From Dallia pectoralis (Eukaryota; Chordata; Actinopteri; Esociformes; Umbridae): a stretch of DNA of 64,000 nucleotides. Positions 19,860 through 32,289 of the stretch are shown piece by piece. Where the stretch lies: positions 20,027,220 through 20,091,219 of the forward strand of contig CM055743.1 of assembly GCA_029465975.1 (NCBI GenBank), given 5' to 3'. A model generated the notes under the pieces. That model ran no database searches and was not told the origin of the DNA. It saw nothing but the letters and a program-made list of their open reading frames with translations. Numbering within the stretch: the first letter of the stretch is position 1; each line of letters opens with the position of its first letter. The position numbers and the translations under genes were made by a program.

Positions 19860-20480
19860 TTTTAAGAGAACAAAACAAAATGGCGGCGCGGGTATCGTTG
19901 GGCCCACCTACAACCGGCTAGCATACAACCCTATCGTTAGCACTACGGTAGCTATATAATTGCTTTAACAATAACCGCTATATCGATAACTACTGACAAA
20001 TGTATTATATATATATAGCTTATAACGTAGATAGTAAACGTTAGCGTATGACCCCCGTTGTGAAAATCGACGAAGTTGTTGTGATACCAAATTATTTGCC
20101 TATCGTACAAACATTTGCTAATGACTAGCCTGCTCGTACCAACACTGACTAATGACTAGCCTGTTAGTACTAACATTTGCAAATGACTAGACTGCTCGTA
20201 CTAACATTGGCTTTACCACTCAGCTAGCAGCGTAGTTTAGCCAATTACTTTCGGACTTAGCCGCCTGGTTAACGTGAACAGTTAAATATCCAGTAATTAA
20301 CATCAGGAAATACAAGATGTAGCCACAAACCTGGTCTGGTCTCGAGGTTGTATCGCAGAATAATGCAACTAATCGGGTTAGCTCTCTAGCTACCTGCTAG
20401 GTTAATGCCTGCTGCTAGGCTAATGTAATGCCCAGGCTGGCGCTAGCATGTAACGTTACCCCCACTCGCTACCACCTCTT
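19860..20480. promoter_or_regulatory. candidate promoter region upstream of prrc2a
   Basis: This is low-repeat sequence with many CG dinucleotides. It contains aaaatggcggcgcggg at about 19877, a YY1-type motif common just downstream of vertebrate start sites. On the minus strand a possible donor GACCAG|GTTTGTGG lies near 20333 and could end a noncoding first exon of prrc2a. No TATA box placement was convincing. This is an inference only. Confidence 0.25.
20105..20213. repeat. about 35-bp repeat, three imperfect copies
   Basis: Three copies of a unit built on aatgactagcctgctcgta with ctaacattt between them. Confidence 0.6.
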
Positions 20481-20641
20481 AGCTTGTTGAAAATACAAAT
20501 TGATTTGTTATCAAAACTGAGTGTATACAATTGATTGTTGTGTGTGAAGCGGCTTACTTGTACTCCTTTTTCTTTTTCCACAAAACAAATGAAAAAGTAA
20601 AAAGAAAAAAATTACAGGGGAGCTTGATCCGTCAATACAAG

Positions 20642-20815
20642 AGCCGTCAACGGCTACTAGAGACCGTAGCGCAGATGGGGGGTGGAGAGCACGCAAAGAG
20701 GGCGGGGACATGGGGGGGTGTAGAGCATAGACATAATATACATAGACGCCGCATCTACCGCTATGCCTACTGGCGCTGACGAGAAATGCGGCCGCCATCT
20801 TGCGGCGGTCCACCG
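20642..20815. repeat. dispersed GC-box repeat, copy 1
   Basis: It contains gagagcacgcaaagagggcg, the GC box gggcgggg, the palindrome-like catagacataatatacatag and gcggccgccatcttg (YY1-type). A second, partly inverted copy lies at 30480-30610. Confidence 0.7.
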
Positions 20816-20994
20816 CTCCACTCAGTGTAATCCGTTTGGCAGGTGCAATGAGCTGTCAGCGCATTCAATTAATCATATCTCACTGAATACACAACTGATT
20901 TTCACGTGTTTTTTTTGCTGCAAATGTCATACATGTAGCTATGACACAGGACACATGATTCAGCGTATTTTAATATTCATAGTGGGCTTAACAG

Positions 20995-21844
20995 CAGTGT
21001 TGGGAGTAACGGCGTTTAAGTATAACGGCGTTACTAACGGAGTTACTTTTTCAGTAACGGAGTAATCTAATTAATTACTGTTTCCATCGTTACAACAGCG
21101 TTATCTTTACTGAGATTGAAAGTGTCGCGTTACTACAATTTGGTTGAATGAAGCGCGAGGTGTCTTGCTTTGGCTACACAACAACTGCAGCTGGGGTGGG
21201 GATGATGACGCTGTTGCAAATGCGATGATGATTGGCTGGGTGGTGCCGTGCTCACGCTGTCTCGCTGCACACACTCTGACTACCACTAAACAAGGTCAGC
21301 GGCAATGGCGACGAGCCGGGGAAGTTCAAAAATAGCGGTGTCAAACTGGAAGTACCGGCACTACTTCTCGCTCATTGAAGTCAAAGGCAAGAATGTGTAT
21401 GTTACATGCACGCTATGCCCACATTGCCCAGGAAAAAAGACGTTATCCACGTCTGCCTCAAGCAAAGATTTTCCTTTGTTTCTTTTTACCCAGGTTTTTG
21501 TGTCTTAAATTTGCACTTGAATTTTATTTTCAATATTTATTTATGTTTTTATCATATGCATATCATATGGCAGCTGCAATTATTGAGTTCAAATAAATAC
21601 CAAATGTTCTAAAATACTGTATATAGTGTTTTATTCCCCAATAAGTTAATATAAACATCTTTGACGTTAAATGTTATAGAACGTAATAGCGTTTAGAACG
21701 TAAACAAAATAATGTCAGTTACTTTGCTGAGTAACTAATTACTTTTACAATGTGGCAACTGAGTTACTAACTCAATTACTTTTTGGGAGAAGTAATTTGT
21801 AACTGTAACTAATTACTTCTTTTTAAGTAAGATGACCAACACTG
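20995..21844 (+). mobile_element. non-autonomous hAT transposon (850 bp) with exact 8-bp target duplication
   Basis: The ends CAGTGTTGGGAGTAACGG and GACCAACACTG form the terminal inverted repeat CAGTGTTGG. Subterminal regions are rich in gttac/gtaac motifs, as in related fish hAT families. The flanks are a perfect duplication CTTAACAG (20987-20994 and 21845-21852). Confidence 0.93.
21305..21508 (+). pseudogene. truncated BED-finger start of a hAT transposase
   Basis: The frame includes WKYRHYFSLIEVKGKNVYVT and then CTLC, the first half of a BED zinc finger. The sequence diverges after STSASSK, before the expected H-x-H pair. The internal deletion that shortened the element therefore cut through the finger. 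Confidence 0.75.
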
Positions 21845-22039
21845 CTTAACAGTAATATAATATTCTGATATATGATGTGATGTAGGCTATGATAGGTATT
21901 TTGCAAATCACACACTATAATTATGACAGAGAAGCAGAAACAGATAGTGGCAGTAAAGTCAGATATGTAATAGGTCGAAAAAACAATACATGATTATATA
22001 ATATTCTACTTAAAATTTTTATATTTCACACACACACCA

Positions 22040-22282
22040 CTAAAACCCCTGGAAGAGGACTGTTTTGCAGAGCTTCTTTCTCGTGCTCCCTTTTTGCAGT
22101 TCAAGAGAGGTGAGTTTGGCAATGTGGTTCAGCCTTAGCTTGAGAAACACAAACACAACCAATGACAACAAGTCTGAATGATGGTTGTCGATGCCAATCT
22201 GGGTCTCCTCAATGTGTTCCCCAGCAGAAAAACATCCTTCGTTCCCATCTCCTCTCGGACAATGTGTGTGACTGTCGACACC
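22040..22282 (-). CDS. short unidentified protein-like frame (stop to stop, 80 codons)
   Basis: The minus-strand frame has no Met at its start. It reads GVDSHTHCPRGDGNEGCFSA, then EHIEETQIGIDNHHSDLLSL and later KLRLNHIAKLTSLELQKGST before the stop at 22040. The amphipathic, non-repetitive composition looks like a real C-terminal exon or transposase tail. An ATG-started frame at 22135-22317 overlaps it in another phase. I do not recognise the family. It lies immediately outside the 13-bp array. Confidence 0.35.
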   Translation of the reverse strand, partial: GVDSHTHCPRGDGNEGCFSAGEHIEETQIGIDNHHSDLLSLVVFVFLKLRLNHIAKLTSLELQKGSTRKKLCKTVLFQGF

Positions 22283-22424
22283 TTACGAGCTTGGATTGTT
22301 GAAGCTCGGCGGATCACCCTCTCTGCACCTCTCAGAACCTAATATTAAAAAAAATAATACATATTTATATAGTGATTTACACAGTGTTCACAGCAACTGC
22401 ACACAGCGCCTGCCCAACACTGAT

Positions 22425-24285
22425 AATACAGTCTGATCATCCAGTCTAATGATACAGTCTGATATACAGTCTGATAATACCGTCTGATAATACGGTCTGG
22501 TAATACGGTCTGGTAATACAGTCTGGTAATACAGTCTGGTAATACAGTCTGGTAATACAGTCTAATGATACAACACTGAAAATACAACACTGATGATACA
22601 GTCTGATGATACGGTCTGATAATACGGTCTGGTAATACAGTCTGGTAATACAGTATAATGATACAACACTGATGATACGGTCTGATGATACGGTCTGATG
22701 ATACGGTCTGATGATACGGTCTGATGATACGGTCTGATAATACGGTCTGGTAATACAGTCTGGTAATACAGTCTAATGATACAACACTGATAATACAACA
22801 CTGATGATACAGTCTGATGATACGGTCTGATAATACGGTCTGGTAATACAGTCTGGTAATAAAGTATAATGATACAACACTGATAATACAACACTGATGA
22901 TACAGTCTGATAATACGGTCTGGTAATACAGTCTGGTAATACAGTATAATGATACAACACTGATAATACAACACTGATGATACAGTCTGATAATACGGTC
23001 TGGTAATACAGTCTGGTAATACAGTATAATGATACAACACTGATAATACAACACTGATGATACAGTCTGATAATACAGTCTGGTAATACAGTCTGGTAAT
23101 ACAGTATAATGATACAACACTGATGATACAACACTGATGATACGGTCTGATGATACGGTCTGATGATACGGTCTGATGATACGGTCTGATGATACGGTCT
23201 GATGATACGGTCTGATGATACGGTCTGATAATACGGTCTGGTAATACAGTCTGGTAATACAGTCTGGTAATACAGTCTGGTAATACAGTCTGGTAATACA
23301 GTCTAATGATACAACACTGATAATACAACACTGATGATACAGTCTGATGATACGGTCTGATGATACGGTCTGATGATACGGTCTGATGATACGGTCTGAT
23401 GATACGGTCTGATGATACAGTCTGATGATACGGTCTGATAATACGGTCTGGTAATACAGTCTGGTAATAAAGTATAATGATACAACACTGATAATACAAC
23501 ACTGATGATACGGTCTGATAATACGGTCTGGTAATACAGTCTGGTAATACAGTATAATGATACAACACTGATAATACAACACTGATGATACAGTCTGATG
23601 ATACGGTCTGATGATACGGTCTGATGATACGGTCTGATGATACGGTCTGATAATACGGTCTGGTAATACAGTCTGGTAATACAGTCTAATGATACAACAC
23701 TGATAATACAACACTGATGATACAGTCTGATGATACGGTCTGATAATACGGTCTGGTAATACAGTCTGGTAATACAGTCTGGTAATACAGTCTAATGATA
23801 CAACACTGATAATACAACACTGATGATACAGTCTGATGATACGGTCTGATAATACGGTCTGGTAATACAGTCTGGTAATACAGTATAATGATACAACACT
23901 GATGATACGGTCTGATGATACGGTCTGATGATACGGTCTGATGATACGGTCTGATGATACGGTCTGATAATACGGTCTGATAATACGGTCTGGTAATACA
24001 GTCTGGTAATACAGTATAATGATACAACACTGATAATACAACACTGATGATACAGTCTGATAATACGGTCTGGTGATACAGTCTGGTGATACAGTCTAAT
24101 GATACAACACTGATAATACAACACTGATGATGCGGTCTGATGATACGGTCTGATGATGCGGTCTGATGATGCGGTCTGGTGATGCGGTCTGGTGATACGG
24201 TCTGATGATACGGTCTGGTGATACGGTCTGATGATACGGTCTGGTGATACGGTCTGATGATTCGGTCTGATGATACGGTCTTCAT
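22425..24285. repeat. 13-bp minisatellite, about 140 copies, with higher-order blocks
   Basis: The basic unit is gatgatacggtct, with variants aatacagtctggt and aatacaacactgat. Variants recur in the same order in blocks of about 100-250 bp. Because the unit lacks stops on the minus strand in all phases, artefactual open frames of up to 423 codons appear. Confidence 0.96.
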
Positions 24286-24329
24286 AAAGGGTGAACACCG
24301 GCTAAGTAAACATCAAGAGCATGTTTCCA

Positions 24330-27300
24330 GTGAAACTTTCTCTAAGATATTATTTTCACGTTAATGCCCTACTAAGCTATATAGCCGGATTAACATAAAG
24401 GGCACCCTAAAGCAAAAATCATCAAGAGCATGTTCCTAAACTGTCCCCCTAAATATATTCTTAAGATCATCAAGTTGTCCCTAAACATGCCCTACTACTA
24501 TATATTCATAAAGACCCTATCATCAAGAGTATGTCCCTAAACTTAAGATCACGTTAATGCCCTACTACTATATATTCATAAAGACCCTATCATCAAGAGC
24601 ATGTTCCTAAACTTAAGATCACGTTAATGCCCTACTATATATTCATAAAGACCCTACCATCAAGAGTATGTCCCTAAACTTAAGATCACGTTAATGCCCT
24701 ACTACTATATATTCATAAAGACCCTATCATCAAGAGTATGTCCCTAAACTTAAGATCACGTTAATGCCCTACTACTATATATTCATAAAGACCCTATCAT
24801 CAAGAGTATGTCCCTAAACTTAAGATCACGTTAATGTCCCTACTACTATATATTCATAAAGACTCTATCATCAAGAGCATGTTCCTAAACTTACGATCAC
24901 GTTAATGCCCTACTACTATATATTCATAAAGTCCCTATCATCAAGAGCATGTCCCTAAACTTAAGATCACGTTAATGCCCTACTACTATATATTCATAAA
25001 GACTCTACCATCAAGAGCATGTTCCTAAACTTACGATCACGTTAATGCCCTACTACTATATATTCATAAAGACCCTATCATCAAGAGCATGTCCCTAAAC
25101 TTACGATCACGTTAATGCCCTACTACTATATATTCATAAAGACTCTACCATCAAGAGCATGTCCCTAAACTTAAGATCACGTTAATGCCCTACTACTATA
25201 TATTCATAAAGTCCCTATCATCAAGAGCATGTCCCTAAACTTAAGATCACGTTAATGCCCTACTACTATATATTCATAAAGACCCTATCATCAAGAGCAT
25301 GTCCCTAAACTTAAGATCACGTTAATGCCCTACTACTATATATTCATAAAGACCCTATCATCAAGAGTATGTCCCTAAACTTACGATCACGTTAATGCCC
25401 TACTACTATATATTCATAAAGTCCCTATCATCAAGAGCATGTCCCTAAACTTAAGATCACGTTAATGCCCTACTACTATATATTCATAAAGACCCTATCA
25501 TCAAGAGCATGTCCCTAAACTTAAGATCACGTTAATGCCCTACTACTATATATTCATAAAGACCCTATCATCAAGAGTATGTCCCTAAACTTAAGATCAC
25601 GTTAATGCCCTACTACTATATATTCATAAAGACCCTATCATCAAGAGTATGTCCCTAAACTTAAGATCACGTTAATGCCCTACTACTATATATTCATAAA
25701 GACCCTACCATCAAGAGCATGTTCCTAAACTTAAGATCACGTTAATGCCCTACTATATATTCATAAAGACCCTACCATCAAGAGCATGTCCCTAAACTTA
25801 AGATCACGTTAATGCCCTACTACTATATATTCATAAAGTCCCTATCATCAAGAGTATGTCCCTAAACTTAAGATCACGTTAATGCCCTACTACTATATAT
25901 TCATAAAGTCCCTATCATCAAGAGCATGTCCCTAAACTTAAGATCACGTTAATGCCCTACTACTATATATTCATAAAGACCCTATCATCAAGAGCATGTC
26001 CCTAAACTTAAGATCACGTTAATGCCCTACTACTATATATTCATAAAGACTCTACCATCAAGAGTATGTCCCTAAACTTAAGATCACGTTAATGCCCTAC
26101 TACTATATATTCATAAAGTCCCTATCATCAAGAGCATGTCCCTAAACTTAAGATCACGTTAATGCCCTACTACTATATATTCATAAAGTCCCTATCATCA
26201 AGAGTATGTCCCTAAACTTACGATCACGTTAATGCCCTACTACTATATATTCATAAAGACCCTATCATCAAGAGCATGTCCCTAAACTTAAGATCACGTT
26301 AATGCCCTACTACTATATATTCATAAAGACCCTATCATCAAGAGTATGTCCCTAAACTTAAGATCACGTTAATGCCCTACTACTATATATTCATAAAGAC
26401 CCTATCATCAAGAGCATGTCCCTAAACTTAAGATCACGTTAATGCCCTACTACTATATATTCATAAAGACCCTACCATCAAGAGCATGTCCTAAACTTAA
26501 GATCACGTTAATGCCCTACTACTATATATTCATAAAGTCCCTATCATCAAGAGCATGTCCCTAAACTTAAGATCACGTTAATGCCCTACTACTATATATT
26601 CATAAAGACTCTACCATCAAGAGCATGTCCCTAAACTTAAGATCACGTTAATGCCCTACTACTATATATTCATAAAGAAGAGCATGTCCCTAAACTTAAG
26701 ATCACGTTAATGCACGTTAATGCCCTACTACTATATATTCATAAAGACCCTATCATCAAGAGTATGTCCCTAAACTTAAGATCACGTTAATGCCCTACTA
26801 CTATATATTCATAAAGTCCCTATCATCAAGAGCATGTCCCTAAACTTAAGATCACGTTAATGCCCTACTACTATATATTCATAAAGACCCTATCATCAAG
26901 AGCATGTCCCTAAACTTAAGATCACGTTAATGCCCTACTACTATATATTCATAAAGACCCTATCATCAAGAGTATGTCCCTAAACTTAAGATCACGTTAA
27001 TGCCCTACTACTATATATTCATAAAGTCCCTATCATCAAGAGTATGTCCCTAAACTTAAGATCACGTTAATGCCCTACTACTATATATTCATAAAGACCC
27101 TACCATCAAGAGCATGTCCCTAAACTTAAGATCACGTTAATGCCCTACTACTATATATTCATAAAGACCCTACCATCAAGAGCATGTTCCTAAACTTAAG
27201 ATCACGTTAATGCCCTACTACTATATATTCATAAAGACCCTATCATCAAGAGTATGTCCCTAAACTTAAGATCACGTTAATGCCCTACTACTATATATTC

Positions 27301-29661
27301 ATAAAGTCCCTATCATCAAGAGCATGTCCCTAAACTTAAGATCACGTTAATGCCCTACTACTATATATTCATAAAGACCCTATCATCAAGAGCATGTTCC
27401 TAAACTTAAGATCACGTTAATGCCCTACTATATATTCATAAAGACCCTACCATCAAGAGTATGTCCCTAAACTTAAGATCACGTTAATGCCCTACTACTA
27501 TATATTCATAAAGTCCCTATCATCAAGAGCATGTCCCTAAACTTAAGATCACGTTAATGCCCTACTACTATATATTCATAAAGACCCTATCATCAAGAGT
27601 ATGTCCCTAAACTTAAGATCACGTTAATGCCCTACTACTATATATTCATAAAGACCCTATCATCAAGAGCATGTCCTAAACTTAAGATCACGTTAATGCC
27701 CTACTACTATATATATTCATAAAGACCCTATCATCAAGAGTATGTCCCTAAACTTAAGATCACGTTAATGCCCTACTACTATATATTCATAAAGACCCTA
27801 CCATCAAGAGCATGTCCCTAAACTTAAGATCACGTTAATGCCCTACTACTATATATTCATAAAGACCCTATCATCAAGAGTATGTCCCTAAACTTAAGAT
27901 CACGTTAATGCCCTACTACTATATATTCATAAAGTCCCTATCATCAAGAGTATGTCCCTAAACTTAAGATCACGTTAATGCCCTACTACTATATATTCAT
28001 AAAGACTCTACCATCAAGAGCATGTTCCTAAACTTACGATCACGTTAATGCCCTACTACTATATATTCATAAAGTCCCTATCATCAAGAGCATGTCCTAA
28101 ACTTAAGATCACGTTAATGCCCTACTACTATATATTCATAAAGACTCTATCATCAAGAGCATGTCCCTAAACTTAAGATCACGTTAATGCCCTACTACTA
28201 TATATTCATAAAGACCCTATCATCAAGAGCATGTTCCTAAACTTAAGATCACGTTAATGCCCTACTACTATATATTCATAAAGACCCTACCATCAAGAGC
28301 ATGTTCCTAAACTTAAGATCACGTTAATGCCCTACTACTATATATTCATAAAGTCCCTATCATCAAGAGCATGTCCCTAAACTTAAGATCACGTTAATGC
28401 CCTACTACTATATATTCATAAAGACTCTATCATCAAGAGCATGTCCCTAAACTTAAGATCACGTTAATGCCCTACTACTATATATTCATAAAGACCCTAT
28501 CATCAAGAGTATGTCCCTAAACTTACACATAAAGACCCTAATCAAGCCCTACTACTATATATTCATAAAGACCCTATCATCAAGAGCATGTCCCTAAACT
28601 TAAGATCACGTTAATGCCCTACTACTATATATTCATAAAGACCCTATCATCAAGAGCATGTCCCTAAACTTAAGATCACGTTAATGCCCTACTACTATAT
28701 ATTCATAAAGACCCTATCATCAAGAGCATGTCCCTAAACTTAAGATCACGTTAATGTCCTACTACTATATATTCATAAAGACCCTATCATCAAGAGCATG
28801 TCCCTAAACTTAAGATCACGTTAATGCCCTACTACTATATATTCATAAAGTCCCTATCATCAAGAGTATGTCCCTAAACTTAAGATCACGTTAATGCCCT
28901 ACTACTATATATTCATAAAGACCCTACCATCAAGAGCATGTTCCTAAACTTAAGATCACGTTAATGCCCTACTATATATTCATAAAGACCCTACCATCAA
29001 GAGTATGTCCCTAAACTTAAGATCACGTTAATGTCCTACTACTATAAATTCATAAAGTCCCTATCATCAAGAGTATGTCCCTAAACTTAAGATCACGTTA
29101 ATGCCCTACTATATATTCATAAAGACCCTATCATCAAGAGCATGTCCCTAAACTTAAGAGATGTCCCTAAACTTAAGATCACGTTAATGCCCTACTACTA
29201 TATATTCATAAAGACCCTATCATCAAGAGCATGTCCTAAACTTACGATCACGTTAATGCCCTACTACTATATATTCATAAAGACCCTATCATCAAGAGTA
29301 TGTCCCTAAACTTAAGATCACGTTAATGCCCTACTACTATATATTCATAAAGACCCTATCATCAAGAGCATGTCCCTAAACTTAAGATCACGTTAATGCC
29401 CTACTACTATATATTCATAAAGTCCCTATCATCAAGAGTATGTCCCTAAACTTAAGATCACGTTAATGCCCTACTACTATATATTCATAAAGACCCTATC
29501 ATCAAGAGCATGTTCCTAAACTTAAGATCACGTTAATGCCCTACTATATATTCATAAAGACCCTATCATCAAGAGTATGTCCCTAAACTTAAGATCACGT
29601 TAATGCCCTACTACTATATATTCATAAAGTCCCTATCATCAAGAGCATGTCCCTAAACTTA
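24330..29661. repeat. 70-bp satellite, about 75 copies
   Basis: The unit is ttaatgccctactactatat, attcataaagaccctatcat, caagagcatgtccctaaact, taagatcacg. Variants (accct/tccct/actct; gcatg/gtatg; taaga/tacga) are shuffled along the array. A degenerate head lies at about 24300-24480, and there are a few broken units, for example near 26680, 28530 and 29150. Confidence 0.97.
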
Positions 29662-30059
29662 AAGAATATTACAGTACAATTTGTTTTAACAATTTGGCCT
29701 TAGAACTGGCCTCTTTAAAACTGAACTCATAAACACAAACATATTTTATTATTATTATACTTTGCTTTAAAGGGTAACAACACTATAGAGGAAAAACTCA
29801 TACTCTACACAACAATTCAAATCAGGCTTGTAAATGTCTTTTAAAAACTTCTATATATTTCCTTTGCTTAACAGGTGACCCTTACACACTGGACTCCTTG
29901 ACTTAAATTGTGTAAACTCAAAACATTTAATGCTATCAAAGATTCAAGATAGATTTTTACAATTTTAAAATGTTTATTAAACGTCTCTTACACCATTTGC
30001 TTAAAAAAACAAAGTTGTGCAAAATGTGTGTGTCCTCTATAAAACAATCTGAGAGTGGT
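29662..30059. other. AT-rich spacer, nothing recognised
   Basis: Non-repetitive sequence between the 70-bp satellite and the transposon cluster. No reading frame or repeat recognised. Confidence 0.5.
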
Positions 30060-30430
30060 TTGAATTAATAACGTTGAGACTTGTACTTTAGAGACGGTCC
30101 CTAACTATAAGCACACGGAGGTTTCTCTCGGTCGATCACCGCGGTGTAGTGAGGCTGCTTGCGGGAAAACCGGACCTGATCTCGGCCTCCGACTATCCGT
30201 TGAATATCCAATATCGAACATCCAACCAACTTTACCTCGGTCTGAGATGAAGCAAATATATTTGTGCGGGAATTTCTCACACTATAAAAACTAACCTTGC
30301 GAGAATGGTTTCAATTATGCGCAATCCCCGCACCGAAATGCAAGCCCTGTTTCACAGAGCCCAGTGCCCCTTAGATGTTATGTGCCCCTGGGCAAGTGCC
30401 CAGTTGCCCTAATGGTTAATCCGGCCCTGT
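30060..30430. mobile_element. mobile-element remnants
   Basis: At 30062-30122 the sequence repeats 17962-18026 almost exactly (aacgt.gagacttgtactt ... ccctaactataagc). At 30345-30426 the plus strand ends in ggttaatccggccctg. Read in reverse this is CAGGGCCGGATTAACC and a glycine-rich stretch typical of one end of a hAT-type element. No partner terminus was found. Confidence 0.5.
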
Positions 30431-30479
30431 GTGGCATGTATATCTTCTGCTGCTACCAACTAGGAGTTCGACCGCATTA

Positions 30480-30610
30480 AGATGGCGGCCGCATTTCTTG
30501 AGCCCAGCAGCGGATGTGGCGTCTATGTATATTATGTCTATGGTGTAGAGCACGCAAAAAGGGCGGGGACATGGGGGGTGGAGAGCACGCAAAGAGGGCG
30601 GGGACAAATT
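30480..30610. repeat. dispersed GC-box repeat, copy 2
   Basis: It carries aagatggcggccgcattt and then cgtctatgtatattatgtct, both in reverse orientation relative to the copy at 20642-20815. The G-rich block (gagagcacgcaaagagggcg) is in the same orientation in both copies. Confidence 0.7.
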
Positions 30611-31418
30611 AACACTAAGAGATCCGAATCCCCGTTTTGACCAATCGGATGAGAAATGCAATAGCAATAGATTTAAATCACTCCCAGTCATGAATAAGAG
30701 GCTCAAAAGCGCATAGAGCCCACAAGGAGCTTGGATCTTCCGCATTGACTGGCCCATGACGTCAAGATGGACATGCGCGTTCATGAGCTTCTATCTCGTG
30801 TCTCTTACAGTTTTTCTCAGTCACTTTGGAGCATTTCTCACATCACTATTTACATTTGCACAACAGTTAATGCAGTTCTCAAAACAATTAGTACAAACTG
30901 CAAAACCTAGTTGATAACCTGCAAAAGCATGTCACTTGCTTAAAATGGATAGGTCATTCCTCAAAAGCAAGTAATGTCAATGAAAGTGTCAGTGTGATCA
31001 AGATGAAAAGTCCTGACACCATTGTTTATGAACAAGATATTCAAATGGCTTTGTCATCTTTTCATTACAGTTTACTCTGTTTAATGTTTTCCAATGCAAA
31101 AAAAGTCAGATCTTGGTGACACTACCTGCAAATGCTCAGGACAGCACTATATACTATTTGCACAGCCATTTGAAAAATACAGTAAAGTTACACATTAATC
31201 TTTTTAGGGAGGTAAATGAGTACAAGACATGTATGAGAATACATGTAAGAATATGAATGTTTCACATTTTTACTGCATATGCTCTTTGCAATTCTAATTT
31301 GTTCACAGGATTGTTAAAAAAAAACATCCTTTGTAACAAAGGTAAACTCCCTTTGTGTACGGTAAACATTATTGCAGAACATATTTGAACTGAACATACA
31401 ACATACATAGTACTGTAA

Positions 31419-31982
31419 TCATTCATGAATATCCAGACGTTCCTCTCTGTCTAGCCACATATTTTCATATACATCCCAGCGAATATCATCTCTTGCAATG
31501 CAGCGAGGAAAGTATCTCCTGGAGTGGTGAACCCACCCTCTGCAGGACTCTGCTGTGATGTCATCACATCCTGCATCCATGGCCGCTAGCAGGGCCAGTT
31601 GGGTGTGTGGATGCCGATCATATACCTTCCACCTCCAGGAAGAGAAAAACTCCTCTATTGGATTTAGGAATGGTGAGTAGGGAGGGAGATATTCCACCAG
31701 CATCCTATTATAAGCTGCAAACCACTGTCTGATGACATCTGAGTGGGGAAAACACACATGATCCAAAACAACAACATGCTTGTTCAGATGGTCTCCAGTT
31801 AGACCCCTCTCATTCTTAGGGATTACGTCCCTGTAAAGAGTGTCTAAATAAGTCAGCAGATGTTGTGTGTTGTACGGACCAAGACGGGGGATATGGGTGA
31901 GGACGCCGTTTTCTGAGATGGCGGCACACAGTAATATTTCCTCCTCGTTGGCCTGGGAGAAATTGTTCAATTTAGGAGACAT
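31419..31982 (-). CDS. DDE-domain transposase, N-terminally incomplete (187 aa)
   Basis: The frame contains HVVVLDHVCFPHSDVI, with the second catalytic Asp of the IS630/Tc1 fold, and then VEYLPPYSPFLNPIEEFFSS, the PYSP-x-LNPIE motif with the catalytic Glu. The segment with the first Asp and the DNA-binding HTH is missing upstream of MSPKLNNFSQ, so the product is inactive unless upstream exons exist. The frame itself is undamaged for 187 codons, which suggests a fairly recent insertion. The conserved core fits DDE_3-type fish transposases. Confidence 0.82.
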   Translation of the reverse strand: MSPKLNNFSQANEEEILLCAAISENGVLTHIPRLGPYNTQHLLTYLDTLYRDVIPKNERGLTGDHLNKHVVVLDHVCFPHSDVIRQWFAAYNRMLVEYLPPYSPFLNPIEEFFSSWRWKVYDRHPHTQLALLAAMDAGCDDITAESCRGWVHHSRRYFPRCIARDDIRWDVYENMWLDREERLDIHE

Positions 31983-32289
31983 TTTCAGGTATAAAAAGAT
32001 TTTAAAAAACTTTGTAAAATTTGCCTGACAGATTTTGACAACTAGTTCAACATTTTTGTATGTAATGACTCAAGCAATGAAATGAGGACTATTCGTTTTA
32101 TATGGAACGACTATTTAGCATTCACAAGTATAGTTAATTTTGACTGACATGACATAAGCAAATGATAATGTTATTAAACAGCAGAGAGTTGTATGAAAGC
32201 AACTGATGCATGTCCAAAAGCATTTGTAATTTGTTGGAAGGAATGAGAAACTGCTACTATGATGTCCACAAATAACTAAATGTTGTGGA

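Noticed and set aside
19879..19920. Short plus-strand gene beginning MAARVSLGPP
   Set aside because: It stops after 13 codons, and no splice-linked downstream exon could be found; kept only as a promoter hint.
22345..24298. Minus-strand open frames of 407, 423, 199 and 190 codons
   Set aside because: They lie wholly in a 13-bp tandem repeat that lacks stops on that strand; the translation is a fixed 13-residue cycle with no protein-like start or context.
31419..31982. Host gene of 187 codons
   Set aside because: It lies between inverted repeats flanked by TA and carries IS630/Tc1 catalytic motifs; it is a transposase remnant.
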